Positions 8,381 to 16,177 of a DNA stretch of 37,652 nt are shown here, piece after piece. A program made the position numbers and the translations under genes. The notes under the pieces are model-generated. The model searched no databases, was not told where the DNA came from, and saw only the letters and a list, made by a program, of their open reading frames with translations. The stretch comes from an uncultured Lachnospiraceae bacterium (GTDB lineage: Bacteria > Bacillota > Clostridia > Lachnospirales > Lachnospiraceae), in contig CAMNTQ010000033.1 in the NCBI GenBank assembly GCA_946558695.1, positions 1 to 37,652 of the forward strand, read 5' to 3'. Position 1 is the stretch's first letter. Each line of letters begins with the position of its first letter.

Positions 8381-9190
8381 ATGAACATTGCTGTACTATT
8401 ATCCGGCGGAGCAGGACGGCGGATGGGAATTGACGTCCCCAAACAATATATCCGGGTATCGGGGAAGCTTTTGATTACTTATTGCATGGAGACTTTGCTG
8501 GCTCATCCTATGATAGATGCGGTGCGGATTGTAGCAAAGGAGGAGTGGGCAAAGGTTATTTTGACAGATGCAAGGGAAAATGGACTGGATACGGGAAAGA
8601 TCTGCGGGTTTTCCGAACCGGGGAATGAGCGGCAGGTGTCTGTCTTTCATGCGCTTAAGGATCTGAAGGATTCGGCTACAGAGCGGGTTCCCAATCATGT
8701 TCTCATCCACGATGCGGTGCGTCCGAATCTGTCGAAGGAACAGATCACCTTATGTTTTCGTGCCTTAAAGGAGCATGAAGGCGCTATGCCGGTTCTGCCT
8801 GTGAAGGATACGGTTTACTTAAGCGGCGGGGGCGGGAGAGTGTCGGGGCTTCTTGACAGGGAAAAGGTGTTTGCGGGGCAGGCGCCGGAAGTCTTTGACT
8901 TTAAAAAGTATTATGAAGCGAACGCAAGGCTTTTGCCAGACGGATTGCAAAAGATCAAAGGTTCAACGGAGCCGGCGGTTCTGGCGGGAATGGATGTCGT
9001 GATGATTCCGGGTGATGAGAACAACTATAAGATCACGACGATGGCGGACCTTAAGCGTTTTAGAAGGCAGAAAGAGGAAAAAGCCGATGAAGGAGGGAGG
9101 CGGGGAATTTCTGATGAAGGCATATGTTCTGGAAAGGATAGGGGACATCCGGTTAAAAAATATGAAAAAGCCTGTGCCGAAGGAAAATGA
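8381..9190 (+). CDS. IspD/TarI-family cytidylyltransferase (ribitol-5-phosphate type suspected)
   Basis: 269 residues with the IspD/TarI core: LLSGGAGRRMG and PKQY (CTP binding), HDAVRPN, VKDTVY, the APEVF segment, GSTEPAVLAGM and NYKITTMADL. The core ends near residue 228; the remaining 35-40 residues are a charged tail encoded while overlapping the next gene by 77 nt. The family makes CDP-methylerythritol or CDP-ribitol. The adjacent polyol dehydrogenase and epimerase favour a CDP-polyol for a teichoic-acid-like or capsular glycan (TarI-TarJ logic), not isoprenoid synthesis. A one-base gain in the A5 run near 9081 would end the protein at a TGA just before the next gene, so the tail may come from an indel. 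Confidence 0.85.
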   Translation: MNIAVLLSGGAGRRMGIDVPKQYIRVSGKLLITYCMETLLAHPMIDAVRIVAKEEWAKVILTDARENGLDTGKICGFSEPGNERQVSVFHALKDLKDSATERVPNHVLIHDAVRPNLSKEQITLCFRALKEHEGAMPVLPVKDTVYLSGGGGRVSGLLDREKVFAGQAPEVFDFKKYYEANARLLPDGLQKIKGSTEPAVLAGMDVVMIPGDENNYKITTMADLKRFRRQKEEKADEGGRRGISDEGICSGKDRGHPVKKYEKACAEGK

Positions 9191-10166
9191 AGTGACCGTA
9201 AGGGTAAGAGCCTGTGGAATCTGCGGTTCGGATATCCCGAGAATCTACCAGAACGGCGCTCACAGGATGCCTTTGATCCCCGGACATGAGTTTTCCGGAG
9301 AGGTGGCAGAGATTGGAAAGAGAGCAGACGAACGATTCCTGCATAAAAGGGTGGGGGTGTTTCCATTGATTCCCTGCCGGGAATGCGCTGCGTGCAGGAT
9401 AGGAAAGTATGAGCTGTGCAGGAATTACAGCTATCTCGGTTCAAGAAGGGATGGCGGTTTTGCAGAATATGCCGCAGTTCCCGCGGCAAATCTGGTGAAA
9501 CTGCCGGATGCGGTATCTTTTGAAGCGGCGGCGATGTTGGAACCAATGGCGGTGGCGGTGCATGCGATGCGAAGGACGCTGCCCTGCATGGAAGATCGAA
9601 TCGCTATGTGCGGTCTTGGAACGATCGGGCTTTTGCTGGCGATGTTTCTTAAGGATGCGGGGTTTCGACATATTTTTCTGATTGGAAATAAGGACTTTCA
9701 GAAGGAAACGGCTTTCAAGCTTGGTTTTTCAAAGGATCAGTTTTGCGACGGCAGAAAAGAAAAGGTAAGCACGTGGCTTATGGAGCGTACGATAGGTGCT
9801 GGGGCGGACGTTTTCTTTGAGTGCGCGGGAAGGAATGAGACAATCGCACAGGCGATTGATCTGGCCGCCGTATCCGGAAGGGTATGCTTTGTGGGGAATC
9901 CGTTTACGGATATAAGGATTCCAAGAGACGTCTACTGGAAGATACTTAAGAATCAGCTTACCGTTACCGGAACATGGAATTCTTCGTTTACGGGGGAGGC
10001 AGGGGATGACTGGCAGTATGTAATGAAGAGGCTTTCTGAAAAAAAGATAATACCGGAGAGCCTGATCACGCATAGATTTCTGATAGAGAAACTGGGGGAA
10101 GGGTTTCAGATCATGGGGGATAAGACGGAAGATTATATTAAGATCATGGGCGTGTTTGGCGGGTAG
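9114..10166 (+). CDS. Zinc-dependent polyol (phosphate) dehydrogenase, TarJ/GatD-like
   Basis: 350-residue medium-chain dehydrogenase. The catalytic zinc site is CGICGSD and GHEFSG; the structural zinc cysteines are in CRECAACRIGKYELC; the cofactor loop is GLGTIG. The N-terminal half resembles galactitol-1-phosphate 5-dehydrogenase, and the same family includes TarJ ribulose-5-phosphate reductase. Next to a TarI-type cytidylyltransferase and an Rpe-type epimerase, the parsimonious role is NADPH reduction of a ketose phosphate to the alditol phosphate that is then CDP-activated. Start chosen at ATG 9114 (family N-terminus MKAYVL), with GGAGGCGGGG upstream; the in-frame ATG 9087 overlaps that purine stretch. 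It is the last gene of the + strand cluster. Confidence 0.88.
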   Translation: MKAYVLERIGDIRLKNMKKPVPKENEVTVRVRACGICGSDIPRIYQNGAHRMPLIPGHEFSGEVAEIGKRADERFLHKRVGVFPLIPCRECAACRIGKYELCRNYSYLGSRRDGGFAEYAAVPAANLVKLPDAVSFEAAAMLEPMAVAVHAMRRTLPCMEDRIAMCGLGTIGLLLAMFLKDAGFRHIFLIGNKDFQKETAFKLGFSKDQFCDGRKEKVSTWLMERTIGAGADVFFECAGRNETIAQAIDLAAVSGRVCFVGNPFTDIRIPRDVYWKILKNQLTVTGTWNSSFTGEAGDDWQYVMKRLSEKKIIPESLITHRFLIEKLGEGFQIMGDKTEDYIKIMGVFGG

Positions 10167-10169
10167 GAC

Positions 10170-10198
10170 TTTACAGCTTTTTCACCATTCGTTATAAT
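10170..10198 (+). promoter_or_regulatory. Sigma-A-type promoter after the glycan cluster
   Basis: TTTACA (10170-10175), a 17-bp spacer and a perfect TATAAT (10193-10198). It begins right after the dehydrogenase stop and can drive only the short interval ending at the terminator 10324-10384, so it suggests a small RNA or small-protein transcript of about 180 nt. Confidence 0.5.
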
Positions 10199-10204
10199 AA
10201 AAAC

Positions 10205-10337
10205 AGCGGCAGAGGATGCGTTTTTATGACGGAGGTGCAGAGAGTGAATGTGCGAAGTGTTCCCGACACCGTTCGCCGTGTTTTTGAACAAAGATGACAG
10301 AAATATCATTTGCTGCATTATGAAAAAATCCCGATGA
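10205..10337 (+). other. Candidate small transcript with short ORFs
   Basis: Between a good promoter and a strong terminator lies about 130 nt with GGAGG at 10231-10235. Two short frames follow: GTG 10244 giving 17 residues with RHH-like flavour (VNVRSVPDTVRRVF), and ATG 10248 giving 29 residues (MCEVFPTPFAVFL then NKDDRNIICC), ending TGA 10335-10337 inside the terminator stem. Spacing is acceptable for the GTG (8 nt) and long for the ATG (12 nt). It could be a small protein, a non-coding RNA or a decayed gene; nothing lets me decide. Confidence 0.25.
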
Positions 10338-10384
10338 ATGAAAACGGGCCGTTTTATGGCTGTGCGTCATTCGTCGGGATTTTT
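10324..10384. terminator. Bidirectional two-tier terminator
   Basis: Outer stem of 18 bp: 10324-10341 (AAAAATCCCGATGAATGA) pairs with 10367-10384 with one G-U type mismatch, flanked by A-rich and T-rich tracts. The loop contains a second hairpin, AAAACGG/CCGTTTT (10341-10355). It separates the + strand glycan cluster from the convergent endonuclease IV gene and can serve both strands. Confidence 0.85.
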
Positions 10385-10398
10385 TGGGTAAGCCGCAT

Positions 10399-11301
10399 CT
10401 ATTCGTTCTCTGCAATGATCTTGTCCATCATATCGGGATCAAATTCATCTTTTCGGAGCATCTCAATCTCATACTTATAGGGCGCGTAAGATTTTTTTGG
10501 ATTGGATGGGGAAGGAATATAAGGCGTCTCAAGTATCTTTGGGATCTCTTCAAAATCCGGGTGGTGAACAACATAGGAGAGCGCTTCAAATCCAATCTCG
10601 CCGAACCCGATATTTGCATGGCGGTCTTTTTTCGCACCGGACGGATTCTTGCTGTCGTTGATGTGGAAGACAGCGATCTGGTCTTTTCCGAGTATCTGAT
10701 CAAACTCATGGATCACTCCGTCAAAATCATGAATGATATCATATCCGCTGTCGTGGGTATGACAGGTATCAAAGCAGACGCGAAGCTTCTCATTATAGGT
10801 GACGCCGTCGTAGATGCGTGCAAGCTCTTCAAAGGAACGTCCTGTCTCTGAGCCTTTTCCAGCCATTGTCTCAAGAGCGATACAGAGATTGGTATCCTTT
10901 GTAAGCACTTCATTCAGACCTTTGACGATCTGGCTGATTCCGATATCGGCTCCTTCGCCCACATGAGAGCCGGGGTGGAGGATCAAGATTTTGCTTTTGC
11001 AGGCTTCGGTACGTTCAATCTCCGTGCGCAGGAAATTCACTGCTAGTTCGTAGGTCTCAGGCTTTACGGCATTCCCGAGATTGATGATATAGGGAGCATG
11101 GACGACGATCTCATGAATGCCCTGCTCCTCCATATAGTCCCACGCGGCATCAATGTTCAGATCCTTGATGTCCTTGCGTCTTGTATTCTGGGGCGCTCCG
11201 GTATAAAACATGAATGTGTCGGCGCCGTAAGAGACAGCCTCTTGTGCTGAGCCAAGCAGCATTTTTTTGCCGCTCATTCCTACATGGGAACCTAGTTTCA
11301 T
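10399..11301 (-). CDS. nfo: Endonuclease IV (AP endonuclease)
   Basis: 300 residues of the Nfo TIM-barrel family, which cleaves the phosphodiester 5' to abasic sites using three zinc ions. The ligand motifs are visible in order: [22 protein letters not shown] (the bridging Glu), [28 protein letters not shown] and the final LETPY. The start is placed at 11301 (MKLGSHVG), with AAGGAG nine bases upstream; a longer in-frame extension to 11349 would overlap the upstream gene and has no homologous sequence. It lies downstream of the rubredoxin gene on the same strand with a 44-nt gap, so they may be cotranscribed; both fit oxidative or nitrosative stress. Confidence 0.95.
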   Translation of the reverse strand: MKLGSHVGMSGKKMLLGSAQEAVSYGADTFMFYTGAPQNTRRKDIKDLNIDAAWDYMEEQGIHEIVVHAPYIINLGNAVKPETYELAVNFLRTEIERTEACKSKILILHPGSHVGEGADIGISQIVKGLNEVLTKDTNLCIALETMAGKGSETGRSFEELARIYDGVTYNEKLRVCFDTCHTHDSGYDIIHDFDGVIHEFDQILGKDQIAVFHINDSKNPSGAKKDRHANIGFGEIGFEALSYVVHHPDFEEIPKILETPYIPSPSNPKKSYAPYKYEIEMLRKDEFDPDMMDKIIAENE

Positions 11302-11345
11302 CTGTGTATTCTCCTTTTCCATATATTTTATAATTGCGGTTACGG

Positions 11346-11996
11346 TCATTTCTGAGCAAACTTATCTTTACTCTGTCTGCACACCGGGCATACGAAAGTG
11401 TCGGGCAGTTCTTCAAAGGGAACCTCGCCTTCATAGACATAACCGCAGATCTGGCACACCCATTTGGAATCTGTCTTATCGTTTGCGGATCTATCTTCTT
11501 CTGCGATATAAGTCGGCGCGTTTTTCGGGCTCTTGCCTTTGACTACGTTATGGTAGTACGCGTAGGTCATGGCGGGTGCGCCGCCGATGGTATCCCCGTC
11601 AATCACTTCGCCTAAAAATACAGTGTGAGAGGAAGTTTCCATCTTGTCGATGACCTTGCAGACGATGTAACCGCAGCAGTCATTTAATACAGGGAGTCCT
11701 TCTCTGACGCTGAAATCTATGCCGTCGAACTTGTCTGTATCTTTTCCGGACTGGAATCCGAACTGTCCGATCAGGGAAGGAGCGGAAAGCTCAGACAGGA
11801 TGGAGACAGCAAATTTCCCGGTTTTCTGAATGCAGGAATTGGTATAATTATCATGGTTCATGCTGACTGCAATGGAAGCGGGGGACGAGGTGATCTGCAT
11901 AATGCTGTTGGCAACGCATCCGGTGTTCCTCTCGCCGTCCAGTGTGGAAACTACATATACGCCGTAGGACAGGCTGCGAAATACATTTTTGTTCAT
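11346..11996 (-). CDS. High-molecular-weight rubredoxin (flavin reductase-rubredoxin fusion)
   Basis: 216 residues. The first about 160 are a flavin reductase (FMN-binding split-barrel) domain beginning with [13 protein letters not shown] and containing the [11 protein letters not shown] flavin-binding region. The C-terminus is a rubredoxin with both CxxC pairs, CQICG (Cys181/184) and CPVC (Cys203/206). This arrangement is the Hrb protein of anaerobes, which relays electrons from NADH through FMN and the iron centre to the flavodiiron protein FprA for NO or O2 reduction. No fprA lies in the window. AAGGAG precedes the ATG, and a minus-strand promoter lies 50-80 nt upstream. Confidence 0.93.
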   Translation of the reverse strand: MNKNVFRSLSYGVYVVSTLDGERNTGCVANSIMQITSSPASIAVSMNHDNYTNSCIQKTGKFAVSILSELSAPSLIGQFGFQSGKDTDKFDGIDFSVREGLPVLNDCCGYIVCKVIDKMETSSHTVFLGEVIDGDTIGGAPAMTYAYYHNVVKGKSPKNAPTYIAEEDRSANDKTDSKWVCQICGYVYEGEVPFEELPDTFVCPVCRQSKDKFAQK

Positions 11997-12046
11997 AATC
12001 GTATTCTCCTTTCGGGTGTTATCTGATAATAGTAATTGTTACTGAT

Positions 12047-12075
12047 ATAATAGCATGGGATGCAATATTTGGCAA
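12047..12075 (-). promoter_or_regulatory. Minus-strand promoter for the rubredoxin gene
   Basis: Read on the minus strand: TTGCCA (12070-12075), a 17-bp spacer and TATTAT (12047-12052), about 50 nt before the rubredoxin start. The 155-bp divergent region to argS is AT-rich. For argS itself I see only weak candidates (TATAAT at 12102-12107 without a good -35). Confidence 0.55.
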
Positions 12076-12151
12076 TAATAGTATAGACTTTTTTGAAAAA
12101 ATATAATACGATAAGTTATTAGAATGAAATTTAAAATCAGGAGGAAGAGCC

Positions 12152-13918
12152 ATGAAGAAAATTATAGATTATATTGAAGAAGAATTGGGCGAGGCTTTTG
12201 AAAAGGCGGGATATGACAGAAATCTTTCCAAAGTTACGATTTCCAACCGCCCCGATCTGTGCGAATATCAGTGCAATGGGGCGATGGCGGGAGCAAAGAC
12301 TTATCACAAGGCTCCGTTTATGATTGCGGAGGATGTGATAGTAAGTCTTACGGATAGGAAGTACATCGGGGAAATCACAGCAGTGAAACCGGGTTTTATT
12401 AATATAAAGCTTGATAAGCAGGCGGTCGCTTCCTATTTGAATGAGATGCGCCAGGAAGAAGATCTTGGCATCGAGAAGGATAAAGAGCCGCAGATGATCA
12501 TGGTAGACTACGGCGGCCCCAATGTAGCCAAGCCGCTTCATGTAGGCCATCTTCGCTCTGCGATCATCGGAGAAAGTGTGAAGCGCATCGCCAGAAAGAT
12601 GGGGCATAAGGTGCTCGGCGACATCCATCTGGGCGACTGGGGCTACCAGATGGGACTGATCATTACGGAGCTTAAAGAGCGTAAGCCAGAGCTTCCTTAT
12701 TTTGATGAAGCGTTTGAAGGAGAATATCCGGAGGAGGCGCCCTTTACGATCAGTGAATTGGAGGAAATCTACCCGACGGCCAGCGTGAAAGCGAAAGAAG
12801 ACGATGGATACCGTGAAAATGCTCTCCATGCCACATATTTGCTTCAGAATGGTCACAAAGGGTATACGGCGGTCTGGAAGCATATTATGAAGGTATCCGT
12901 CACAGATCTGAAAAAGAATTATGGCAATCTGAATGTGGAGTTTGATCTCTGGAAGGGTGAGTCTGACGCACAGAGCGATATTCCGGATATGATTGAGCGG
13001 CTTAAGGCAGACGGATTCGCACATATCGATCAGGGAGCTCTTGTGATTGATGTGCAGGAGGAATCTGACACGAAAGAGATACCGCCCTGCATGGTTCAAA
13101 AGTCAGACGGCGCGTCTCTTTATGGAACGACCGATCTTGCCACGTTAGTGCAGCGTAAGAGAGATTATGAGCCGGACAAAGTGATCTATGTGGCGGACAA
13201 GCGTCAGGAGCTTCACTTTGTACAGGTATTCCGCGCGGCAAAAAAGAGCGGAATCGTACCGCAGAAAATGGGGCTCTCCTTCATGGGGTTTGGAACGATG
13301 AATGGAAAAGACGGCAAGCCGTTTAAGACGAGAGAGGGCGGTATTATGCGTCTGGAAAATTTGATCGCCGATATCGAGGAGGAGATGTATAAAAAGATTA
13401 CGGATAACCGGACGGTTGAGGAAGCAGAGGCAAAAGCTACGGCAAAGATCGTGGGGCTGGCTGCCATTAAGTACGGGGATTTGTCCAATCAGGCTTCCAA
13501 AGACTATGTGTTTGATGTGGACAGGTTTACTTCCTTTGAGGGAAATACAGGGCCGTATATCTTATATACGATCGTTCGCATCAAATCTATTTTGAACAAA
13601 TATACGGCAGAGGGAAACAAACTTGACGGGCTTTGTATTGCGGGTGCCGGGAGCGGCAGTGAGAAGGCTCTGATGCTTGAGGCTGCCAAATATAATGATG
13701 TAATGGCTGTGGCTTACGAGGAGCTTGCGCCTCATAAAATCTGCGCCTACATCTATGATCTGGCGAATGCATTCAATCGGTTCTATCATGAGACAAAGAT
13801 TCTTGCGCAAGAGGATACGAAAAAGAAAGAGAGTGATATCGCGCTGCTGGTTCTTGTAAAGGAAATACTGGAGGCTTGTATTGATGTTCTTGGATTTGAG
13901 GCGCCTGAGCGGATGTAA
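12152..13918 (+). CDS. argS: Arginyl-tRNA synthetase
   Basis: 588 residues, class Ia synthetase charging tRNA-Arg. An N-terminal ArgRS additional domain ends with the GFINIKL segment. The catalytic domain carries the HIGH motif variant HVGH in KPLHVGHLRSAIIG and GDIHLGDWG. The KMSKS-equivalent region is FGTMNGKDGKPFKTREGG, the degenerate form typical of many bacterial ArgRS. The anticodon-binding DALR domain ends with LGFEAPERM. AGGAGG precedes the start at good spacing. No T-box or leader hairpin is evident upstream. The next gene, an alanyl-tRNA editing protein, follows after about 100 nt, a translation-quality pairing. Confidence 0.98.
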   Translation: MKKIIDYIEEELGEAFEKAGYDRNLSKVTISNRPDLCEYQCNGAMAGAKTYHKAPFMIAEDVIVSLTDRKYIGEITAVKPGFINIKLDKQAVASYLNEMRQEEDLGIEKDKEPQMIMVDYGGPNVAKPLHVGHLRSAIIGESVKRIARKMGHKVLGDIHLGDWGYQMGLIITELKERKPELPYFDEAFEGEYPEEAPFTISELEEIYPTASVKAKEDDGYRENALHATYLLQNGHKGYTAVWKHIMKVSVTDLKKNYGNLNVEFDLWKGESDAQSDIPDMIERLKADGFAHIDQGALVIDVQEESDTKEIPPCMVQKSDGASLYGTTDLATLVQRKRDYEPDKVIYVADKRQELHFVQVFRAAKKSGIVPQKMGLSFMGFGTMNGKDGKPFKTREGGIMRLENLIADIEEEMYKKITDNRTVEEAEAKATAKIVGLAAIKYGDLSNQASKDYVFDVDRFTSFEGNTGPYILYTIVRIKSILNKYTAEGNKLDGLCIAGAGSGSEKALMLEAAKYNDVMAVAYEELAPHKICAYIYDLANAFNRFYHETKILAQEDTKKKESDIALLVLVKEILEACIDVLGFEAPERM

Positions 13919-14017
13919 GCATGCGTTTGGAAAGCAGGTAAGAGGGGATATGCGCAGGGCGGTGAACACAGGAAAGCAGAAAGTGATGGCTGTATGCCGG
14001 AAAGGAAAAAGATAACG

Positions 14018-15193
14018 ATGGAAGCGACAGAAAAGCTGTTCTATGAGGACAGCCATTTAAAGGAATTTGACGCGGCGGTCTGCGCCTGTCTGCCGGACAA
14101 AGGCAGATACCGGGTAGTTCTTGACAGAACGGCCTTTTTCCCGGAAGGGGGAGGGCAGTACGCGGATACCGGGTATCTTGACGGGGTAGAGGTACTTGAC
14201 GTCCGGGAGAAAGAGGATATTGTGTATCATATTACAGAGAGACCTCTGAAAGAAGGGGCGAAGGTTCATGGGAGGATTAACTGGGAGGAGCGATTTGAGA
14301 AAATGCAGCAGCATTCCGGTGAGCATATCGTGTCGGGCATAGTCCATGAACAGTTCGGCTATAATAATGTAGGCTTTCATCTTGGCAGCGATTACTGCAC
14401 ACTGGATTTTGACGGTGCGCTTACGAAGGAGCAGTTGAAGGAAATTGAGCGTAAGGCGAACAAAGCGGTCTTTGAGAACGTGGACGTTCAAGTATCGTAT
14501 CCTTCCAAGAAGGATCTTGCAACTTTCGATTACCGGAGTAAGATTGAGATTGAAGGACAGGTGCGTATCGTGACGATTCCCGGCTATGATGTCTGCGCCT
14601 GCTGTGCGCCTCATGTGAAAAAGACCGGGGAGATCGGACTGATCAAGATCGTGAATATGGTGAACTACAAAGGCGGAGAGCGCCTTACGATGCTGTGCGG
14701 ATACCGCGCTCTTTCCGATTATGACAGGAAGGAGGAAAGCTGCAAGTCTGTATCCGCCGCGCTGTGTGCGAAGGAAACGGAAATTTCGCAGGCGGTGGAC
14801 CGTCTGAAGGAGGAGCAGGTATCGCTTAAGGGGAAGATGGCTTCGCTCCAGCAAAAGATGATCCGGTATCTGGCACAGGAGATTGATGTGTCGGAGCACA
14901 TTGTCACCGTGTTTGACAAGGAGCTTTCAGGGAACGCGCCAAGGGAGCTTATGAACCAACTGCTGCGGAAAGGGGCTTCGGTGTGCGCCGTATTTGCCGG
15001 AACAGAAAGCGGCGGTTATCGGTATGTGATCGGAAGCAGCACGGAAGATGTGCGGCCGTTGTGCAAGAGGCTGAATGAGACATTTGCAGGCAGAGGCGGC
15101 GGAAAGGCAGAGATGGTGCAGGGTTCTCTTAAGGGCAGTGAAGAGGCTTTGCGAAAGATTTGCAAAGGAGGATATGAGGATGAAGAAATTTAA
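14018..15193 (+). CDS. Alanyl-tRNA editing protein, long AlaX type
   Basis: 391 residues resembling the editing half of AlaRS plus the C-terminal DHHA1 domain. The zinc-binding editing-site motifs are QQHSGEHIVSG (HxxxH) and CACCAPHV (CxxxH). FFPEGGGQ near the N-terminus is the signature of AlaX and AlaRS editing domains. It deacylates Ser- or Gly-tRNA(Ala) in trans. A glycine-rich AGRGGGKAEMVQGS segment near the end is the DHHA1 motif. I place the start at ATG 14018 (AAAGGAAAAAG upstream); ATG 13994 is in frame but has no clear site. The 3' end overlaps the next gene by 14 nt. Confidence 0.92.
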   Translation: MEATEKLFYEDSHLKEFDAAVCACLPDKGRYRVVLDRTAFFPEGGGQYADTGYLDGVEVLDVREKEDIVYHITERPLKEGAKVHGRINWEERFEKMQQHSGEHIVSGIVHEQFGYNNVGFHLGSDYCTLDFDGALTKEQLKEIERKANKAVFENVDVQVSYPSKKDLATFDYRSKIEIEGQVRIVTIPGYDVCACCAPHVKKTGEIGLIKIVNMVNYKGGERLTMLCGYRALSDYDRKEESCKSVSAALCAKETEISQAVDRLKEEQVSLKGKMASLQQKMIRYLAQEIDVSEHIVTVFDKELSGNAPRELMNQLLRKGASVCAVFAGTESGGYRYVIGSSTEDVRPLCKRLNETFAGRGGGKAEMVQGSLKGSEEALRKICKGGYEDEEI

Positions 15194-16085
15194 AAAGCTT
15201 GTGGCGGCGGCGCCTGTAAATCTTGTGGGATGGGCGCGGGAAGAATTAAAAGAGTATGCGGATGAAGTGATATTTTATTCGGACCAGCCGAAGGATGACA
15301 GAGAACTGGCAGAGAGAATCAAAGATGCGGATGCGGTGCTGGTAGGTTTTGCCACGCAGATGGGAGAGGAGACACTAAAAAAAGCGCCAAAGCTAAGATA
15401 TGTCGGCATGATATGCAGTCTTTATTCGGAAGACAGCGCCAATGTGGATATTGCGTTTGCAAGGACGAAAGGCATTACGGTAAGGGGTGTGCGAAACTAT
15501 GGGGATAAAGGTGTGGCCGAGTATGCGGTCTGTCAGCTTATCCAGATTCTGCACGGTTACGGTATGCCTCTTCGGGGAGAGAAGATGAGGGAGATTACCG
15601 GACTTAAGGTAGGAATGGTGGGTATCGGGGATTCGGGCGGACTGATTGCGGACGCACTTCATTTTTTCGGAGCAGAGGTTTCATACTTTGCAAGAAGTGT
15701 AAAGCCTGAGCGGGAAGAGCAGGGGATTCATTATAAGCCTTTAGCCGAACTCCTCCGCGACAGTGAGGTTGTGTTCACCTGTCTCAATAAGAATACGATC
15801 CTTCTCCATGAAGATGAGTTTAAAGAGCTGGGCAGCGGAAAGATTATGTTCAACACGTCCATAGGTCCGGCGGCGGATATGGCGGCTCTTGAAGAATGGA
15901 TCAGACAGCCGGGGAATTTGTTCTGCTGTGATATGACGGAGGCGCTGGGAGATATGTCAGAGGAGGTAAGGAGCAGGGAGAACGTCATCTGTATGGGAGC
16001 TTCCTCGGGGATGACGTATCAGGCATATGAGCTTCTTAGCAGAAAATCATTGGATAATATAAGGGAATATCTGGAACACGCGTAA
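15180..16085 (+). CDS. D-2-hydroxyacid dehydrogenase-like protein lacking catalytic Arg and His
   Basis: 301 residues with the two-lobed fold of D-2-hydroxyacid dehydrogenases: an N-terminal lobe and a Rossmann lobe entered at GLKVGMVGIGDSGG (GxGxxG). The catalytic residues look lost. The usual NxxRG segment reads FNTSIGPA (Arg replaced by Ile), and the usual TPHxxG after NVI reads CMGASSGMT (His absent). It may therefore be a binding or regulatory protein, or use other chemistry. Start chosen at ATG 15180 with AAAGGAGG eight bases upstream; ATG 15174 would be only 2 nt from that site. It is translationally coupled to the AlaX gene. Confidence 0.82.
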   Translation: MKKFKKLVAAAPVNLVGWAREELKEYADEVIFYSDQPKDDRELAERIKDADAVLVGFATQMGEETLKKAPKLRYVGMICSLYSEDSANVDIAFARTKGITVRGVRNYGDKGVAEYAVCQLIQILHGYGMPLRGEKMREITGLKVGMVGIGDSGGLIADALHFFGAEVSYFARSVKPEREEQGIHYKPLAELLRDSEVVFTCLNKNTILLHEDEFKELGSGKIMFNTSIGPAADMAALEEWIRQPGNLFCCDMTEALGDMSEEVRSRENVICMGASSGMTYQAYELLSRKSLDNIREYLEHA

Positions 16086-16177
16086 AGGGGACATTTATGG
16101 AGAAATTTAATATGGATTTAATCTTCATTTTATAAGATAGCAGACGACGGAAAAATAAATAATAAGGGGAAGATAAA

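Noticed and set aside
8381..9190. Calling this gene ispD for isoprenoid synthesis
   Set aside because: The polyol dehydrogenase and epimerase neighbours, plus the glycan cluster, fit a CDP-polyol role better; the family motifs do not separate the two.
12137..13099. 320-codon open frame on the minus strand
   Set aside because: It lies entirely opposite argS and its composition is that of an antisense shadow; no ribosome binding site or family motif.
14057..14899. 280-codon minus-strand open frame
   Set aside because: Antisense to the AlaX gene; no recognisable domain.
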